Positions 20,362-21,675 of a stretch of DNA of 21,675 nt are shown here, piece after piece. The notes beneath the pieces were generated by a model, which was given only the letters and a program-made list of their open reading frames with translations, was not told the DNA's origin and did no database searches. The stretch's first letter is position 1; each line of letters begins with the position of its first letter. The stretch lies in NCBI GenBank assembly GCA_024695545.1, contig JAILHZ010000123.1, positions 1 through 21,675 on the forward strand, in the 5' to 3' direction. Position numbers and translations under genes: made by a program. Source of the DNA: Clostridiales bacterium. Its GTDB lineage: Bacteria > Bacillota_A > Clostridia > Saccharofermentanales > Saccharofermentanaceae.

Positions 20362-21675
<1,314 letters not shown>

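Overview
The window looks like a mid-GC (about 50% by eye) anaerobic Bacillota genome, most likely class Clostridia. The evidence is strong AAGGAGG-type ribosome sites, TTG and GTG starts, sigma-A-like promoters, two VanW-domain surface proteins, GpmI-type phosphoglycerate mutase, YfhO-family envelope enzymes and a single-chain pyruvate:ferredoxin oxidoreductase. I cannot name a genus from the sequence alone. I see no tRNA, rRNA, insertion sequence, phage gene or CRISPR array.

Left part (1-11207), an envelope-glycosylation block. A family 2 glycosyltransferase of the CsbB/GtrB type (minus strand, cut by the left edge) diverges from a tightly coupled plus-strand operon. That operon holds three consecutive full-length YfhO-family membrane proteins followed by a phosphoglucomutase/phosphomannomutase. 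Every junction inside it overlaps, by 23, 4 and 4 nt, and the second and third YfhO genes start with TTG. The operon ends at a strong intrinsic terminator (about 11169-11206). By analogy with Bacillus subtilis, where CsbB loads a sugar onto undecaprenyl phosphate and YfhO transfers it to lipoteichoic acid outside the cell, the block can be read as sugar-phosphate supply, lipid-carrier loading, and three outward-facing transferases. The triplication is its most unusual feature.

Middle part (11208-12825). A short gene for an unrecognised 119-residue protein faces a Cof-type HAD phosphatase. The two converge on a long hairpin built into the last codons of the phosphatase gene.

Right part (12826-20231), surface proteins around a glycolytic gene. 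Two full-length VanW-domain paralogues flank gpmI and a two-module EF-hand/leucine-rich-repeat membrane protein. All three surface proteins have low-complexity ends. A terminator-like hairpin lies only about 20 nt before the gpmI start, and a short upstream reading frame overlaps the start of the leucine-rich-repeat gene.

Right edge (20374-21675). This is the first 434 codons of pyruvate:ferredoxin oxidoreductase, behind an extended -10 promoter. Together with gpmI it gives the lower glycolysis to acetyl-CoA part of a fermentative metabolism.

No gene-free stretch exceeds 300 bases; the longest are two of about 243 bases (11140-11382 and 12583-12825), described under their promoters and hairpins.
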